Below, piece by piece: positions 20,607 to 29,360 of a stretch of 34,788 nucleotides of DNA. The stretch is from a virus: IMG/VR virus record IMGVR_UViG_3300049596_000303, positions 1 to 34,788 of that record. One strand, 5' to 3'. The notes beneath the pieces are model-generated. The model worked only from the letters and a program-made list of their open reading frames with translations, was not told the DNA's origin and searched no databases. Within the stretch, counting starts at the first letter, position 1; each line of letters begins with the position of its first letter. A program made the translations under genes and the position numbers.

Positions 20607-21205
20607 ATCTTTACACATCGTTTTATCAGGATAAAGATGCTAAAAGGCAAAAGGAATTGTTATACTGCCTTAAACAAAATATCCAAAATCCGTTAATTGA
20701 TAATATCTTTTTAATTGTTGAAGGAGATGTTAAGTTGCCAATATCTGGCAAATTGATAATTGTTAATGCTGAAAGGCCGACATATCATAACTTTTTTGAT
20801 TTAGTTAATGATACTGTAAGGTCGGTAAATGATATATCCATAATTGCAAATAGTGATATTTATTTTAATGATACTTTGGCCCAGCTTGACATAAAGGAAA
20901 GGCAATGTATAGCGTTGAGCAGATGGGATAAGCGCAAAGATGGATTAAGGTTACACAATGAGAGGTTTAGCCAGGATACTTGGATATTTAAGGGCAAAAT
21001 TAGAAATGTAAGGTTTTGTGATTTTTATTTAGGCATTCCAGGTTGTGATAATCGGATAGCGTATGAGTTAAATAGAGCAGGTTATAGGTTATTTAATCCG
21101 GCTAATAAAATACAATCAATCCATTATCATCAAACAGACTTACATAATTACGACCATAACACGCCAAAGATTCCTAAACCTTATTTATACATAAACATAA
21201 TATGA
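20600..21205 (+). CDS. Glycosyltransferase-like protein, GT-A type (201 aa)
   Basis: Visible motifs are IIANSDIYFND around residues 81-91 (S-D in the DxD position), ALSRWD at 105-110, SQDTWIFKG at 124-132, and GIPGCDNRIAYELNRAGY at 145-162 with a final SIHYHQ. This pattern occurs in small GT-A-like proteins of phages and capsule loci. The gene overlaps the small membrane gene by 7 nt and the GT4 gene by 4 nt. Exact family is unsure; it could also be an inactive relative. Confidence 0.6.
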   Translation: MVNLYTSFYQDKDAKRQKELLYCLKQNIQNPLIDNIFLIVEGDVKLPISGKLIIVNAERPTYHNFFDLVNDTVRSVNDISIIANSDIYFNDTLAQLDIKERQCIALSRWDKRKDGLRLHNERFSQDTWIFKGKIRNVRFCDFYLGIPGCDNRIAYELNRAGYRLFNPANKIQSIHYHQTDLHNYDHNTPKIPKPYLYINII

Positions 21206-22149
21206 AAATTCTATTAAGTCCAGGAATATATTTGCCTCATCAAAGGGCAGGCTCAGAGATTTGTTTGCACCGGATTTGCAAGTATTTAATGAGTAAAGGG
21301 CATGAGGTTAAGGCAGTAACTAGGTATCCTCAGGATTACAGTTATGAGGGCATAGATGTTTATGCGCAGGTTAAGGACTACAAAATATGTCACAATAATT
21401 TATGGGATTGGGCCGATTTAGTTTTTTGCCAGCTATCAGGCACTTACTATGCTATGAATAAACAAAGGCTAGTAAATAAAAAGATAATTAATTTCACTCA
21501 TAACAATGCCGGCTATCCGCAGGTAGATATTCGTAAAAACGTTTATACTGTTTATAATACCGAGCAGGCAAAAAAAGAGTTAAACTATAAGCAGGAAACT
21601 TTTGTTTTGCATCCGCCGGTAGATTACCGAGATTTTAAGGATGTCGATACTAGCAAAGCGGAATATATCACGTTAATAAACCATAACGAAAACAAAGGCG
21701 GAAAGATATTAATTGAGATAGCTAAGCGGATGCCTAACCATAAATTCTTAGCGGTCCAGGGTGGTTATTACCCGCAGATTACAGATGCAAAGGTTAGAAA
21801 TATTAAATACGTTGGAATTACTGAGGATATTAGGAAATATTTGGCAATGACTAAATTGCTGATTGCTCCGAGTGAATATGATAGCTATGGCATGGCTCAG
21901 GTAGAGGCTCTGTGTTGCAATATTCCTGTAATTGCATCAGATATACCAGGGTTTAGAGAAAGCCTTGCAGATAGCGCCGTTTACGTTCAGAGGAACAATA
22001 TAGATGCTTGGGTTGAAGCGGTAACAAATAGTGACCAGTTATTTAAAGATAAAAAGCCAATTGAAAGGGCAAAGCAGTTAGATCCGATTAAGGATTTAGC
22101 CAAGTTTGAAAAATGGTTATTAAAAATTAGTAAATTAGCAACAAAATAA
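21202..22149 (+). CDS. Glycosyltransferase family 4 (GT-B), 315 aa
   Basis: The N-terminus (ILLSPGIYLPHQRAGSEICL) is the first Rossmann domain with acceptor loop; the G-S-E segment is typical of GT4. The second domain holds IAPSEYDSYGMAQVEALCC: D227 and E235 are in an E-X7-E-like arrangement with the first Glu replaced by Asp, followed by PVIASDIPGFRE. The enzyme transfers sugar with retention in this family. It is last of the block, coupled by 4 nt to the previous gene, and is followed by the connector gene after 30 nt. Confidence 0.8.
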   Translation: MKILLSPGIYLPHQRAGSEICLHRICKYLMSKGHEVKAVTRYPQDYSYEGIDVYAQVKDYKICHNNLWDWADLVFCQLSGTYYAMNKQRLVNKKIINFTHNNAGYPQVDIRKNVYTVYNTEQAKKELNYKQETFVLHPPVDYRDFKDVDTSKAEYITLINHNENKGGKILIEIAKRMPNHKFLAVQGGYYPQITDAKVRNIKYVGITEDIRKYLAMTKLLIAPSEYDSYGMAQVEALCCNIPVIASDIPGFRESLADSAVYVQRNNIDAWVEAVTNSDQLFKDKKPIERAKQLDPIKDLAKFEKWLLKISKLATK

Positions 22150-22179
22150 TGGACAAGCCTTTTAAACAGAAAAAAGAAT

Positions 22180-22680
22180 ATGGATCAGTTAAACGTAGTA
22201 AGCCTAGATCAAGCGAAATTGTGGCTGAGAGTGGATTTAGATTACGATTACGAGGATACATTGATAACTGCATTGATAAAATCTGCGGTAAATCAAGTTG
22301 AGCAATACACCTTGCAGGTGTTATGGCAGAGGAGCATAACCGAGATTACGGACCGAAGCGGAAATTTAAAGATATACAACTATCCAATAATTGCGGTTGA
22401 GGATGTCGTTAATAAAGATTTTGAGGATGTTGATTTTGAGATTGAGGAAAGTCAATGGTACACTCATGTAATTACTGATCGAGCAGGGTTTAATACAGTC
22501 ACTTATGTAGCTGGTTATGATTGGAATTATGATGGAGGCTCAGATGTACAGGATGATATTGAAACGGCTATAAAAGAAATGATTACCTATTTATACGAAA
22601 ACAGGGATAATCCTAAAGAGGAGATGCCAAAGGTAGTTACTTATTTACTCGCGCCTTATAAGCGTATAACTTTATTTTAA
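22180..22680 (+). CDS. Head-tail connector, gp6/QLRG-type (166 aa)
   Basis: The first 50 residues read as the typical connector pattern: SLDQAKLWLRVDLDYDYEDTLI followed by KSAVNQVEQYT, which places the family's helical bundle next to the portal. The rest is beta-rich with a final helix (IETAIKEMITYLYENRDN). The protein forms a ring below the portal at the head-tail junction. The start at 22180 follows the preceding stop by 30 nt. Assignment is by pattern and position. Confidence 0.75.
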   Translation: MDQLNVVSLDQAKLWLRVDLDYDYEDTLITALIKSAVNQVEQYTLQVLWQRSITEITDRSGNLKIYNYPIIAVEDVVNKDFEDVDFEIEESQWYTHVITDRAGFNTVTYVAGYDWNYDGGSDVQDDIETAIKEMITYLYENRDNPKEEMPKVVTYLLAPYKRITLF

Positions 22681-23019
22681 ATGAACCCAGGCAAGTTAGA
22701 CAGGCGTATTACGTTTGGCGATTTTCTAAGCGTAGAAAACGAATTTCAGGATTATGTTATAACATTTGTACCTGAGCTGGTAACTTGGGCCAATGTAAAG
22801 CCTTCGGATGGTTCTAGGCAGTTGGAAGCCGGCGAGCAGGTAATAAATCAGACATACCGATTTACGATTAGATATCGCAGAGATTTTCAACCTACAAAGG
22901 ACATGCGCATTGAGTATGGAGGGGATTATTTTACTATCCATTCGGTTAGGGATTTAGATGATCGCAGACGTTTTATAGAAATAATTGGAAGGGTAACAGA
23001 TGAAAACTCAAAAGATTAA
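22681..23019 (+). CDS. Head closure / head-tail adaptor protein (112 aa)
   Basis: The opening MNPGKLDRRITFGDF, then WANVKPSDGSRQLEAGEQVINQTYRFTIRYR, and the ending YFTIHSVRDLDDRRRFIEI are the signature of phage head-tail joining proteins (SPP1 gp16-like). It closes the portal channel and binds the tail. It starts directly after the connector stop and overlaps the next gene by 20 nt. Confidence 0.85.
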   Translation: MNPGKLDRRITFGDFLSVENEFQDYVITFVPELVTWANVKPSDGSRQLEAGEQVINQTYRFTIRYRRDFQPTKDMRIEYGGDYFTIHSVRDLDDRRRFIEIIGRVTDENSKD

Positions 23020-23443
23020 TGTTAGTAAGTTATTAAAACAGATTGAATCATTTGGAGTAGATGCTGAAAGATCGGCAGTATCTATTACCAATGAAACTGC
23101 TAATAATATGGTTACTGATGCAAAGTTAAAAGCTCCAGTTGATATGAATCAATTACGTTTATCAATAGGTCATACAACTGCGAGGGTAGGCTATAACAAA
23201 TCATTTTTTTTTGCTAATGCTCCTTATTCAGCTTATGTTGAATTTGGAACAGGTGGCCCAACTATAATACCTAAAGGATTTGATTATTTAGCATCTCCTT
23301 TTAAGGGCAAAGGTATTAGAAAAAGAGATTATGGCCCTAAGCCATTTTTTATACCGGCTTACTTACAAAACATACCTATTTATCAGAAAAGATTGAAAAC
23401 TGCATTGGAAAGAGAAACCAAAAAATATAATGCAAAAAAATAA
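23000..23443 (+). CDS. HK97 gp10-like tail completion protein (147 aa)
   Basis: The sequence contains NMVTDAKLKAPVDMNQLRLSI and NAPYSAYVEFGTGG, the conserved core of the HK97 gp10 family. The family acts at the head-tail interface or in completing the tail. The end is basic (RETKKYNAKK). The 20-nt overlap with the adaptor gene suggests coupling. After it there is a weak TATATTTG box at 23445-23452 just before the next gene. Confidence 0.8.
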   Translation: MKTQKINVSKLLKQIESFGVDAERSAVSITNETANNMVTDAKLKAPVDMNQLRLSIGHTTARVGYNKSFFFANAPYSAYVEFGTGGPTIIPKGFDYLASPFKGKGIRKRDYGPKPFFIPAYLQNIPIYQKRLKTALERETKKYNAKK

Positions 23444-23457
23444 TTATATTTGGTGAA

Positions 23458-23880
23458 ATGAAAGATCCAAATTTATCAGTACTAAATGCTTATAAAGATG
23501 CACTAACTAATTTGATAGTTGGGGATGTTTCAATACCGGTTTATAGTAAATCAGCGCCGTTAAAAAATGTACCTAAAAAATATGTAATTTTGTCAAGTCA
23601 GACAAAGGCTCAAAATAAAACAAAGTGCGGTTATTGGTACGATTGCACAATGACAGTACAAATTGTTACAAGGTATCCAAATGGAACCGGAGATTTAAGC
23701 TTTGCTATGGTAATTGGTGAGGAGGTCGCAGAGATAATACAAGCAATAGGAATTGATTTTGTTGATTTTCATAATATTGAAACGATGCAAAACTTAAGTA
23801 CAGAGGTAATTTTAGAAACAGATACGGAAAACGTATTTCAATACATATTAATTTTTAATCATAAACTAAACATAAACTAA
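23458..23880 (+). CDS. Tail terminator-like protein, DUF3168-type (140 aa)
   Basis: The pattern is a helix (NAYKDALTNLIVG), a strand pair with SKSAPLKNVPKKYVILSS, and a later MVIGEEVAEIIQAI helix. This is common in tail terminator (U-like) proteins that cap the tail tube. It lies between the gp10-like and the tail tube genes, the expected place. Sequence signature is weak, so the call rests on order and size. Confidence 0.6.
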   Translation: MKDPNLSVLNAYKDALTNLIVGDVSIPVYSKSAPLKNVPKKYVILSSQTKAQNKTKCGYWYDCTMTVQIVTRYPNGTGDLSFAMVIGEEVAEIIQAIGIDFVDFHNIETMQNLSTEVILETDTENVFQYILIFNHKLNIN

Positions 23881-23881
23881 A

Positions 23882-24352
23882 ATGGCAGAAGAGCAATTTT
23901 ATTCAGGTAGTTTATTCATGCTTTATATCCGCAATTCAGGAACCTGGAAGCCGGTGGCATGTTTAACCTCAAACGGCATATCAGAGTCTTGGGACTTTGC
24001 AGAAACAGTAACTAAATGTGATCCAGGCGTAACACGTAGAAAGCCTACGACTTACTCATACGAGATACCATTTGAAGGTGTATTTACAGATACAAGCGGA
24101 GCAGGTGGAGATACGGCTAAGGCATCATGGGATACTATTAAAGGTATTGCAAGAGCTAAGGAATTAACTGAGTATCAGATAGCATTATTGAGAACTGATG
24201 GAAGTGAGGAGCCTAATTTTGCACCTCAGTACGGAACGGCTTATTTTTCAGCTTTAGACATAACAGGAGCTGAGGGCGAGTTTATAACTTTCTCAGGAAC
24301 CTTGTTAGGGGATGGAGATATATCTGAAACTGATCCATATCCTGGTTACTAA
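23882..24352 (+). CDS. Major tail tube protein (156 aa)
   Basis: The protein resembles small TP901-1-like tail tube proteins: a beta-rich fold with TYSYEIPFEGVFTD at about residues 57-70 and EGEFITFSGTLLGDG near the end. Located between the terminator and the tail chaperone genes, it should be the tube subunit. Two paralogues with the same YS-IPFEGV and FITFxGxITG motifs occur at 29022-29360 and 29353-29808, so the tube fold was reused in this genome. Confidence 0.8.
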   Translation: MAEEQFYSGSLFMLYIRNSGTWKPVACLTSNGISESWDFAETVTKCDPGVTRRKPTTYSYEIPFEGVFTDTSGAGGDTAKASWDTIKGIARAKELTEYQIALLRTDGSEEPNFAPQYGTAYFSALDITGAEGEFITFSGTLLGDGDISETDPYPGY

Positions 24353-24355
24353 TTT

Positions 24356-24715
24356 ATGGAAGGTCATTTAACCTACAAAATCGGAGAAACGGATAAACAG
24401 TTTTTCTTTGGTAATTATGCGCTAGAGCAAACATTGGAGCATTTTGATGCTTCGGTATCTGATTTAAGCGAATTATTAGGAAAGCAGTTGTTACCATTTT
24501 TAAGGATGTTTATGTATCATGCCGCAGCGTATCCGATATTAAAAAAGGGCGAAGTTGTAGACTTTACTCCTTTTGATATTCACGAATGGATTGATACCGC
24601 AGGCGGATCAGGAGGGCAATTAATTATGGTTGTGTCTAAGGAGGTATTTAGAGTTTTAGGATTAAATACTGATGAGCAGGAGCCTGAACAAAAAAAAAGC
24701 GAAGTGAAAAGCTAA
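24356..24715 (+). CDS. Tail assembly chaperone, gpG-like (119 aa)
   Basis: The gene lies between tail tube and tape measure, where siphophages have the chaperone pair that holds the tape measure during tail assembly. The frame shows a helical core (LEQTLEHFDASVSDLSELLG) and ends in a lysine-rich, A9-containing segment. That run is a canonical slip site from which a -1 shift joins the downstream frame. Normal translation stops at 24713-24715; shifted translation makes a 222-residue fusion. Identity is by position plus frameshift. Confidence 0.75.
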   Translation: MEGHLTYKIGETDKQFFFGNYALEQTLEHFDASVSDLSELLGKQLLPFLRMFMYHAAAYPILKKGEVVDFTPFDIHEWIDTAGGSGGQLIMVVSKEVFRVLGLNTDEQEPEQKKSEVKS

Positions 24716-25023
24716 ATTGGCGTAAAGATGTTTTAACATTTGCTTTTGGAGAGCTTGGCTTAATGCCTGATGACTTTTATGCCCTGACATGGAACCAATA
24801 TATATTGACCTGTCAGGGTTTTTTTAATAGAGAAAAAAAGGAATGGGAGCGGATAGGTTGGGCGACATGGAACGGAATGCGAGTACATGTAAATAAGGGG
24901 ATGCCAACTTATAAAAAATTCATGTCTTTTATATACCAAGATGAGGAGATAAAGGATATGGATAAAATTAAAGAGCAAATGAATAAGGCAATGGCTAAAT
25001 ATTTGGAAAATGCAAGGAATTGA
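24688..25023 (+). CDS. Tail assembly chaperone extension (gpT-like), reached by -1 frameshift
   Basis: This frame is open from 24688 and has an internal ATG at 24763, but its coding sense begins earlier: KLNWRKDVLTFAFGELGL leads into MPDDFYALTWNQYILTC, a conserved chaperone T segment. A -1 shift on the A run at 24690-24698 joins it to the gpG-like frame. The fused product is about 222 aa. The helical end (KDMDKIKEQMNKAMAKYLEN) may contact the tape measure. The gene overlaps the tape measure start by 14 nt. Independent start at 24763 is unlikely. Confidence 0.75.
   Translation, partial: TKKKRSEKLNWRKDVLTFAFGELGLMPDDFYALTWNQYILTCQGFFNREKKEWERIGWATWNGMRVHVNKGMPTYKKFMSFIYQDEEIKDMDKIKEQMNKAMAKYLENARN
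24690..24698 (+). promoter_or_regulatory. Programmed -1 ribosomal frameshift site (A9)
   Basis: Nine A follow a C (C-A9-G). In the gpG frame the codons are AAA AAA AGC; moving back one base gives A-AAA-AAA, the strongest class of slip sequence. The 0 frame meets TAA at 24713 while the -1 frame stays open to 25023. Confidence 0.75.
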
Positions 25024-27055
25024 GATACCTATTGGCGCGCCTTTAGGGCAATTAGATAAAGATTTAAAGAATGCAAGTAATCAAATTAGTAATTTTGCGA
25101 CTACTACGGCTGGCAAATTTGCGCTGATTAATAAAACTAAATTTACGTTTGGTCAGAACTTTATTAGTGAGGTTGATAAATTAGCGGCTAAAGGTAAAGG
25201 ATTAGGAGATAATTTATCAGGGCCTTTAGTAAAAGGATCAAATCAAGCTGCATTTGCATTGCAAAATTTAGGGAGAGTAGCTCAGGATGCTCCATTTGGT
25301 TTTATAGGTATTCAGAACAACTTAAATCCATTATTAGAATCTTTTCAAAGGTTAAAGGCTGAAACAGGTACAACAAGCGGAGCATTTAAAGCATTAGGTC
25401 AGTCATTAATTGGCCCAGCCGGATTAGGAATTGCATTATCGGTTGTGTCGGCCGGCATTTTATTTTATCAGCAATATCAGCAAAGGGCAAACCGAGAAAC
25501 AGAGAAATCAAAAAAAACAAATGAGGATTATGCTGCAAGTTTAGAGGCCGTTAGCCGTATTCAGTTAGTTGGCGCTCAAAATTCAGTAAAAGAAATTACG
25601 GAATTAAAAAATTTATTTGATGCTTATGAAAATGCTAATTTACCATTATCTCAAAGGAAAGATGCTTACTCAGAATTACAAAAGCAATATCCATCTTATT
25701 TCGGCAATCTAAAATTTGAGGAGCAGGCTAGCGATAAAGTAAAAGCCGCTTATGATAAATTAAGTCAATCAATTATAGCAACAGGCAGAGCTAGAGCAGG
25801 TATTGATTTAATTACTAAAAATGAGCAAAAGAAATTAGAAAATGAGCAGAAAATAGTTGATTTACAAACAGAGGGAAATGTTTTATCTGTTAAAAAATCA
25901 GGCTTATTAAAAACATCAACTGAATTACAAAGAACATCAACAAGGGAAGGCGCCGGAGTTAGTCAATTAGTACAAGCAAACTCAGTACAGGGAGATATTA
26001 ACGAAAATCTGAAAATACAAAATCAGATAAAAAACGAAAATAAAAAAATAGATGAGGATAATTTAAGAATTACTCAATCTATAAATGCTGAGGTTTTAAA
26101 AGGTGCTAAAATTACTGGAGATGTTGGCGGAGATAAAACAAAAGGAGGCTCAACAAGAGATGTAAAAACTGTTGCTGATGTATTAGCAAAATTAGATTTA
26201 GAATTAAATAAAATTAATAATGCGGTTGATGGCACTTTTGGCTCAGCAAATAAAGATAAAATTAAAGCATTTAAGGATGCAATTGATGGATTAACAGAGG
26301 TTAAAGCTGGGAAAGGAATAATTAAAGATATACAAAATCAGTTATTAAATATTAAACCTGTTGAGGAAAGCGCTATATTATTAGGAGTTAAGGTTGCAAC
26401 TGCTTTAGGGGATGGCATTGCAAGTGCTGGGCCAGTAATTTCTCAAAACATAAATAAGCCTTTAAAACAAGGTTTAACGGACTGGCAATTATATGTAAAT
26501 GAGTCTTTATTACCTCAGCTAGAAAACAACTTTAAAACTTTTTTTGATAATGTGTTAATGACTGGAAAGTTTTCATTTGATAGTTTAGGGAAAGCATTAT
26601 TAAATACTTTATTATCAATAGTTGCAAGCGATGCAGCTAGGCAGGTTACTAACTTATTTAAGACTACAAAGGGAAGCGATTATACAGATCAAAAAGGCAA
26701 AGGCGGAAGTTTATTAGGGGGCATTTTTAGTCTTTTTGGTAAAGGCGGAGGTGGTGCTGGAAAGGTTGCTGAGTCAGCTGCGAATACAGGCGGAGTTGTA
26801 ACAAAAGGACTTGGAGGTATTTTAGGAAAAGCATTGCCAATTGCAGGTATAGCAATAGGAGCGGCTAGTATATTAGGTTCTTTATTTAAAAAGAAAGACA
26901 AAGCTCCAATACCACAAACAAGCTCAGCAATTAGTACAAGCGCGGCCGGATCAGCTCAGGACTTTGGCGGAGGTCGGGTTGTATTTGAAATATCAGGTAC
27001 TAACTTAATTGGAGTATTAAATAGAGCAGGCGCAAAATTAACTAGATTTGGATAA
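25010..27055 (+). CDS. Tape measure protein (681 aa)
   Basis: This long, alanine- and glutamine-rich, mostly helical protein follows the chaperone genes and precedes the distal tail gene, the fixed location of the tape measure. A hydrophobic segment IGPAGLGIALSVVSAGILF lies at about residues 130-150, as in many tape measures. The end is rich in Gly (GKGGGGAGK). At roughly 0.15 nm per residue, 681 residues predict a tail of about 100 nm, which agrees with a siphovirus. It overlaps the chaperone by 14 nt and ends on the first base of the next ATG. Confidence 0.85.
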   Translation: MQGIEIPIGAPLGQLDKDLKNASNQISNFATTTAGKFALINKTKFTFGQNFISEVDKLAAKGKGLGDNLSGPLVKGSNQAAFALQNLGRVAQDAPFGFIGIQNNLNPLLESFQRLKAETGTTSGAFKALGQSLIGPAGLGIALSVVSAGILFYQQYQQRANRETEKSKKTNEDYAASLEAVSRIQLVGAQNSVKEITELKNLFDAYENANLPLSQRKDAYSELQKQYPSYFGNLKFEEQASDKVKAAYDKLSQSIIATGRARAGIDLITKNEQKKLENEQKIVDLQTEGNVLSVKKSGLLKTSTELQRTSTREGAGVSQLVQANSVQGDINENLKIQNQIKNENKKIDEDNLRITQSINAEVLKGAKITGDVGGDKTKGGSTRDVKTVADVLAKLDLELNKINNAVDGTFGSANKDKIKAFKDAIDGLTEVKAGKGIIKDIQNQLLNIKPVEESAILLGVKVATALGDGIASAGPVISQNINKPLKQGLTDWQLYVNESLLPQLENNFKTFFDNVLMTGKFSFDSLGKALLNTLLSIVASDAARQVTNLFKTTKGSDYTDQKGKGGSLLGGIFSLFGKGGGGAGKVAESAANTGGVVTKGLGGILGKALPIAGIAIGAASILGSLFKKKDKAPIPQTSSAISTSAAGSAQDFGGGRVVFEISGTNLIGVLNRAGAKLTRFG

Positions 27056-29025
27056 TGGCATATTTTGAAAAGTATTTTTTTAGTTTTTATGCAGATAGGG
27101 ATACTCGAATAGTTGGAGGCGTTCCGGATGAGTATGTTTGCAATATTTTGCAGTTAGATTACGCAGGTGAGCCGATTGAGATACAGGCCCAGCAAAATCC
27201 GATTCAGATAAACTACCAAAATACATCTAATTTAAAACTTGATCCTATAATGGGATCAGAGTGTACGTTAAATTTAATCGCAACTGAGGACTTTCAACTA
27301 GAGCAATTATATACCGAAAATGAGCGCGAGTTTATGATTGAGGTGTATAGAAATAGCGATTTAATTTGGACCGGTTTTATTATACCTGATGGATGTCAGG
27401 AGGCCTTTACTTTTGCGCCTTATGCCATATCAGTAAATGCGGTTGATGGATTAGGTTTATTAAAAAACCTTTCCTACGTGCAAAACGATGGCAATTTCTA
27501 TTTAGGTAAGCAAAGTTTTATTGAGGTTATAAATGCCTGTTTGATCCGGTTAGATGCTCCTAGCTTAGTTTTAAATACTTGCGCAAATATTTATGACTCA
27601 TCAATGACTCAGGGGGATGCCTTTGATCCTTTGGCTCAGGGGTTTGTCAATAGTGAACGTTATATAAAAGATGACCAATTTACTCCCATGAATTGTGAGG
27701 AGGTTTTAAAATCTATACTAGAGGAATGGACCGCCGTTATGGTTCAAAGTGAGGGGCAATGGTATATTTTTAGACCAACTGAATTAGCGCTAACCGGAGA
27801 TTTAGTATTTAGGAAATATTTAGATGCTCAGAGGGTTTATGATCAGCCAACATTTACGGCGGATTTAGATGCTTTATTGGGTGGTGAAAGTGAGGGCATA
27901 ATTGATGCTCCATATTTCCATATTAATACGGATCAATTAAAGATGATTGATAAACCTTATAAAAACGCTTCAATTTCATACAAATATGCTCAATTGCCTA
28001 ATGCTATAATTAATCCATCTTTTGCAGATGCCTTTACTGACAATCCATTCTTTGATCCAATAGGTCCTAGAGATGACATTAGTATTCCTGAGTGGGATAG
28101 GTATGGTACTGTAATGGCAGGAATTAATCCAGGCGGAGGTATAATATTTTATAGCGAAAGTATTTTTAATGATGATAATTACTATGTAAATAGCAGTCAG
28201 TTATACTTTGAACAAGGGAGCAGATTAAAGCTATCAATTACTTATGAAAGTATTCCTGAGAATACGGCCGGACCGATGTATTTTGGTGTTGAGTTAGATG
28301 ATGGAGCAGGGTCAATATTTTATTTGCAACCAGGCGATGGTAATAATGCTTGGAAGGCTACTTATACAGGAGGAACATTTTTTGTATTTACTAATATATT
28401 CTCAACAATTGGCCCATCTACTAGTTTTATAACTACTGAGCCGATGCCTTATGGAGGTACGATTACAATTAAAATTTATCCGCCTGATGGAAATGGGGAT
28501 TTTATTTATAAAAGTATTGGTTTAACTCAGTTAGTAGTTGATGGAGATCCGATTGGAGAAATTCATACTGCAACACAAACTGGAAAATTTACATTTGTAC
28601 CGCCAACTGTTGATGTATTTAATGGGGATAGTTTAAGTAGTACGTTTGTTGGAGCTATTTATGGTCCTGATGAGCTAACATTAACTGAAAATTGGAATAG
28701 GAGAGGGTTACCGGAGTCGGAATTAGCAATACCTTATTTTTCAAGCAAAGAATTTCTGAGGATAGCAGTTGAGGAAAAACAAAGGTTATATGCCGGTCCG
28801 TTTGTTCAGTTTGAGGGTTCCATATTTGGATACTTTAATCCGCTGACTAGATGGAGCATTAATTTAATAGATGGTTATTTTATGAATTTAAGCCTAAACT
28901 ATGATTTGCAGCCTAATATTTGTAAAGCCGTTTTAGGTCGAATTATAAATGAGGAGATAGCAATGGATTATACATTAGTACCTGATTACGGCGAAACTAC
29001 AAAAGTAACTATTAAAGCAACATGA
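27055..29025 (+). CDS. Distal tail / baseplate protein (656 aa)
   Basis: The protein begins MAYFEKYFFSFYADRD and is predicted to be beta-rich throughout. A central region has an acidic and aromatic pattern (EEWTAVMVQSEGQWYIFRPTE) and a jelly-roll-like insert (TIKIYPPDGNGDF). Its position after the tape measure and before tube-like paralogues is that of the Dit/Tal type hub, which attaches the fibre. I do not recognise a signature, so the role is by order. It overlaps the tape measure by 1 nt and the next gene by 4 nt. Confidence 0.7.
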   Translation: MAYFEKYFFSFYADRDTRIVGGVPDEYVCNILQLDYAGEPIEIQAQQNPIQINYQNTSNLKLDPIMGSECTLNLIATEDFQLEQLYTENEREFMIEVYRNSDLIWTGFIIPDGCQEAFTFAPYAISVNAVDGLGLLKNLSYVQNDGNFYLGKQSFIEVINACLIRLDAPSLVLNTCANIYDSSMTQGDAFDPLAQGFVNSERYIKDDQFTPMNCEEVLKSILEEWTAVMVQSEGQWYIFRPTELALTGDLVFRKYLDAQRVYDQPTFTADLDALLGGESEGIIDAPYFHINTDQLKMIDKPYKNASISYKYAQLPNAIINPSFADAFTDNPFFDPIGPRDDISIPEWDRYGTVMAGINPGGGIIFYSESIFNDDNYYVNSSQLYFEQGSRLKLSITYESIPENTAGPMYFGVELDDGAGSIFYLQPGDGNNAWKATYTGGTFFVFTNIFSTIGPSTSFITTEPMPYGGTITIKIYPPDGNGDFIYKSIGLTQLVVDGDPIGEIHTATQTGKFTFVPPTVDVFNGDSLSSTFVGAIYGPDELTLTENWNRRGLPESELAIPYFSSKEFLRIAVEEKQRLYAGPFVQFEGSIFGYFNPLTRWSINLIDGYFMNLSLNYDLQPNICKAVLGRIINEEIAMDYTLVPDYGETTKVTIKAT

Positions 29026-29360
29026 TGCTATTTATAAATGATATGCCGGTTGGATGTTTGAGTAGTGTAAGCCGTTCAGAGCAAATTAGCTTTATTGGAA
29101 CGTGTAAGACTAGCGCAAATGGTGCGCAAACTCAGTTGGGGAGGTTGTACACATATTCAATACCTTTTGAGGGTGTTATGACTACAAGCAATGAGATAAT
29201 CTCCTGGACCGGCTTAAAAGCGCTTGAAAGGATTAAGGTTAATTGGGAGATAGTTGGAGAGGATACTGAGGTTGGTCAGGGATTTATTGAGAATTTAGAA
29301 ATAATCGGATCAGTAGGGGATTTTATAACTTTTAATGGGAGCATAACAGGCTATGACTAA
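29022..29360 (+). CDS. Tail tube-like paralogue 1 (112 aa)
   Basis: MLFINDMPVGCLSSVSRSEQISFIGTC... and YSIPFEGV, ISW..LK, FITFNGSITGYD show the same layout as the tail tube protein at 23882. Adjacent to it is a second one (29353), so this is a tandem duplication. The position after the distal tail protein suggests a ring in the tail tip or fibre base. It overlaps both neighbours (4 and 8 nt). Confidence 0.65.
   Translation: MMLFINDMPVGCLSSVSRSEQISFIGTCKTSANGAQTQLGRLYTYSIPFEGVMTTSNEIISWTGLKALERIKVNWEIVGEDTEVGQGFIENLEIIGSVGDFITFNGSITGYD

Noticed and set aside
22149-22301. Open frame of 50 codons starting at the ATG at 22149
   Set aside because: It overlaps the connector gene for 120 nt in another frame and its translation is Arg/Ser-rich without character; the connector has a recognisable family pattern.
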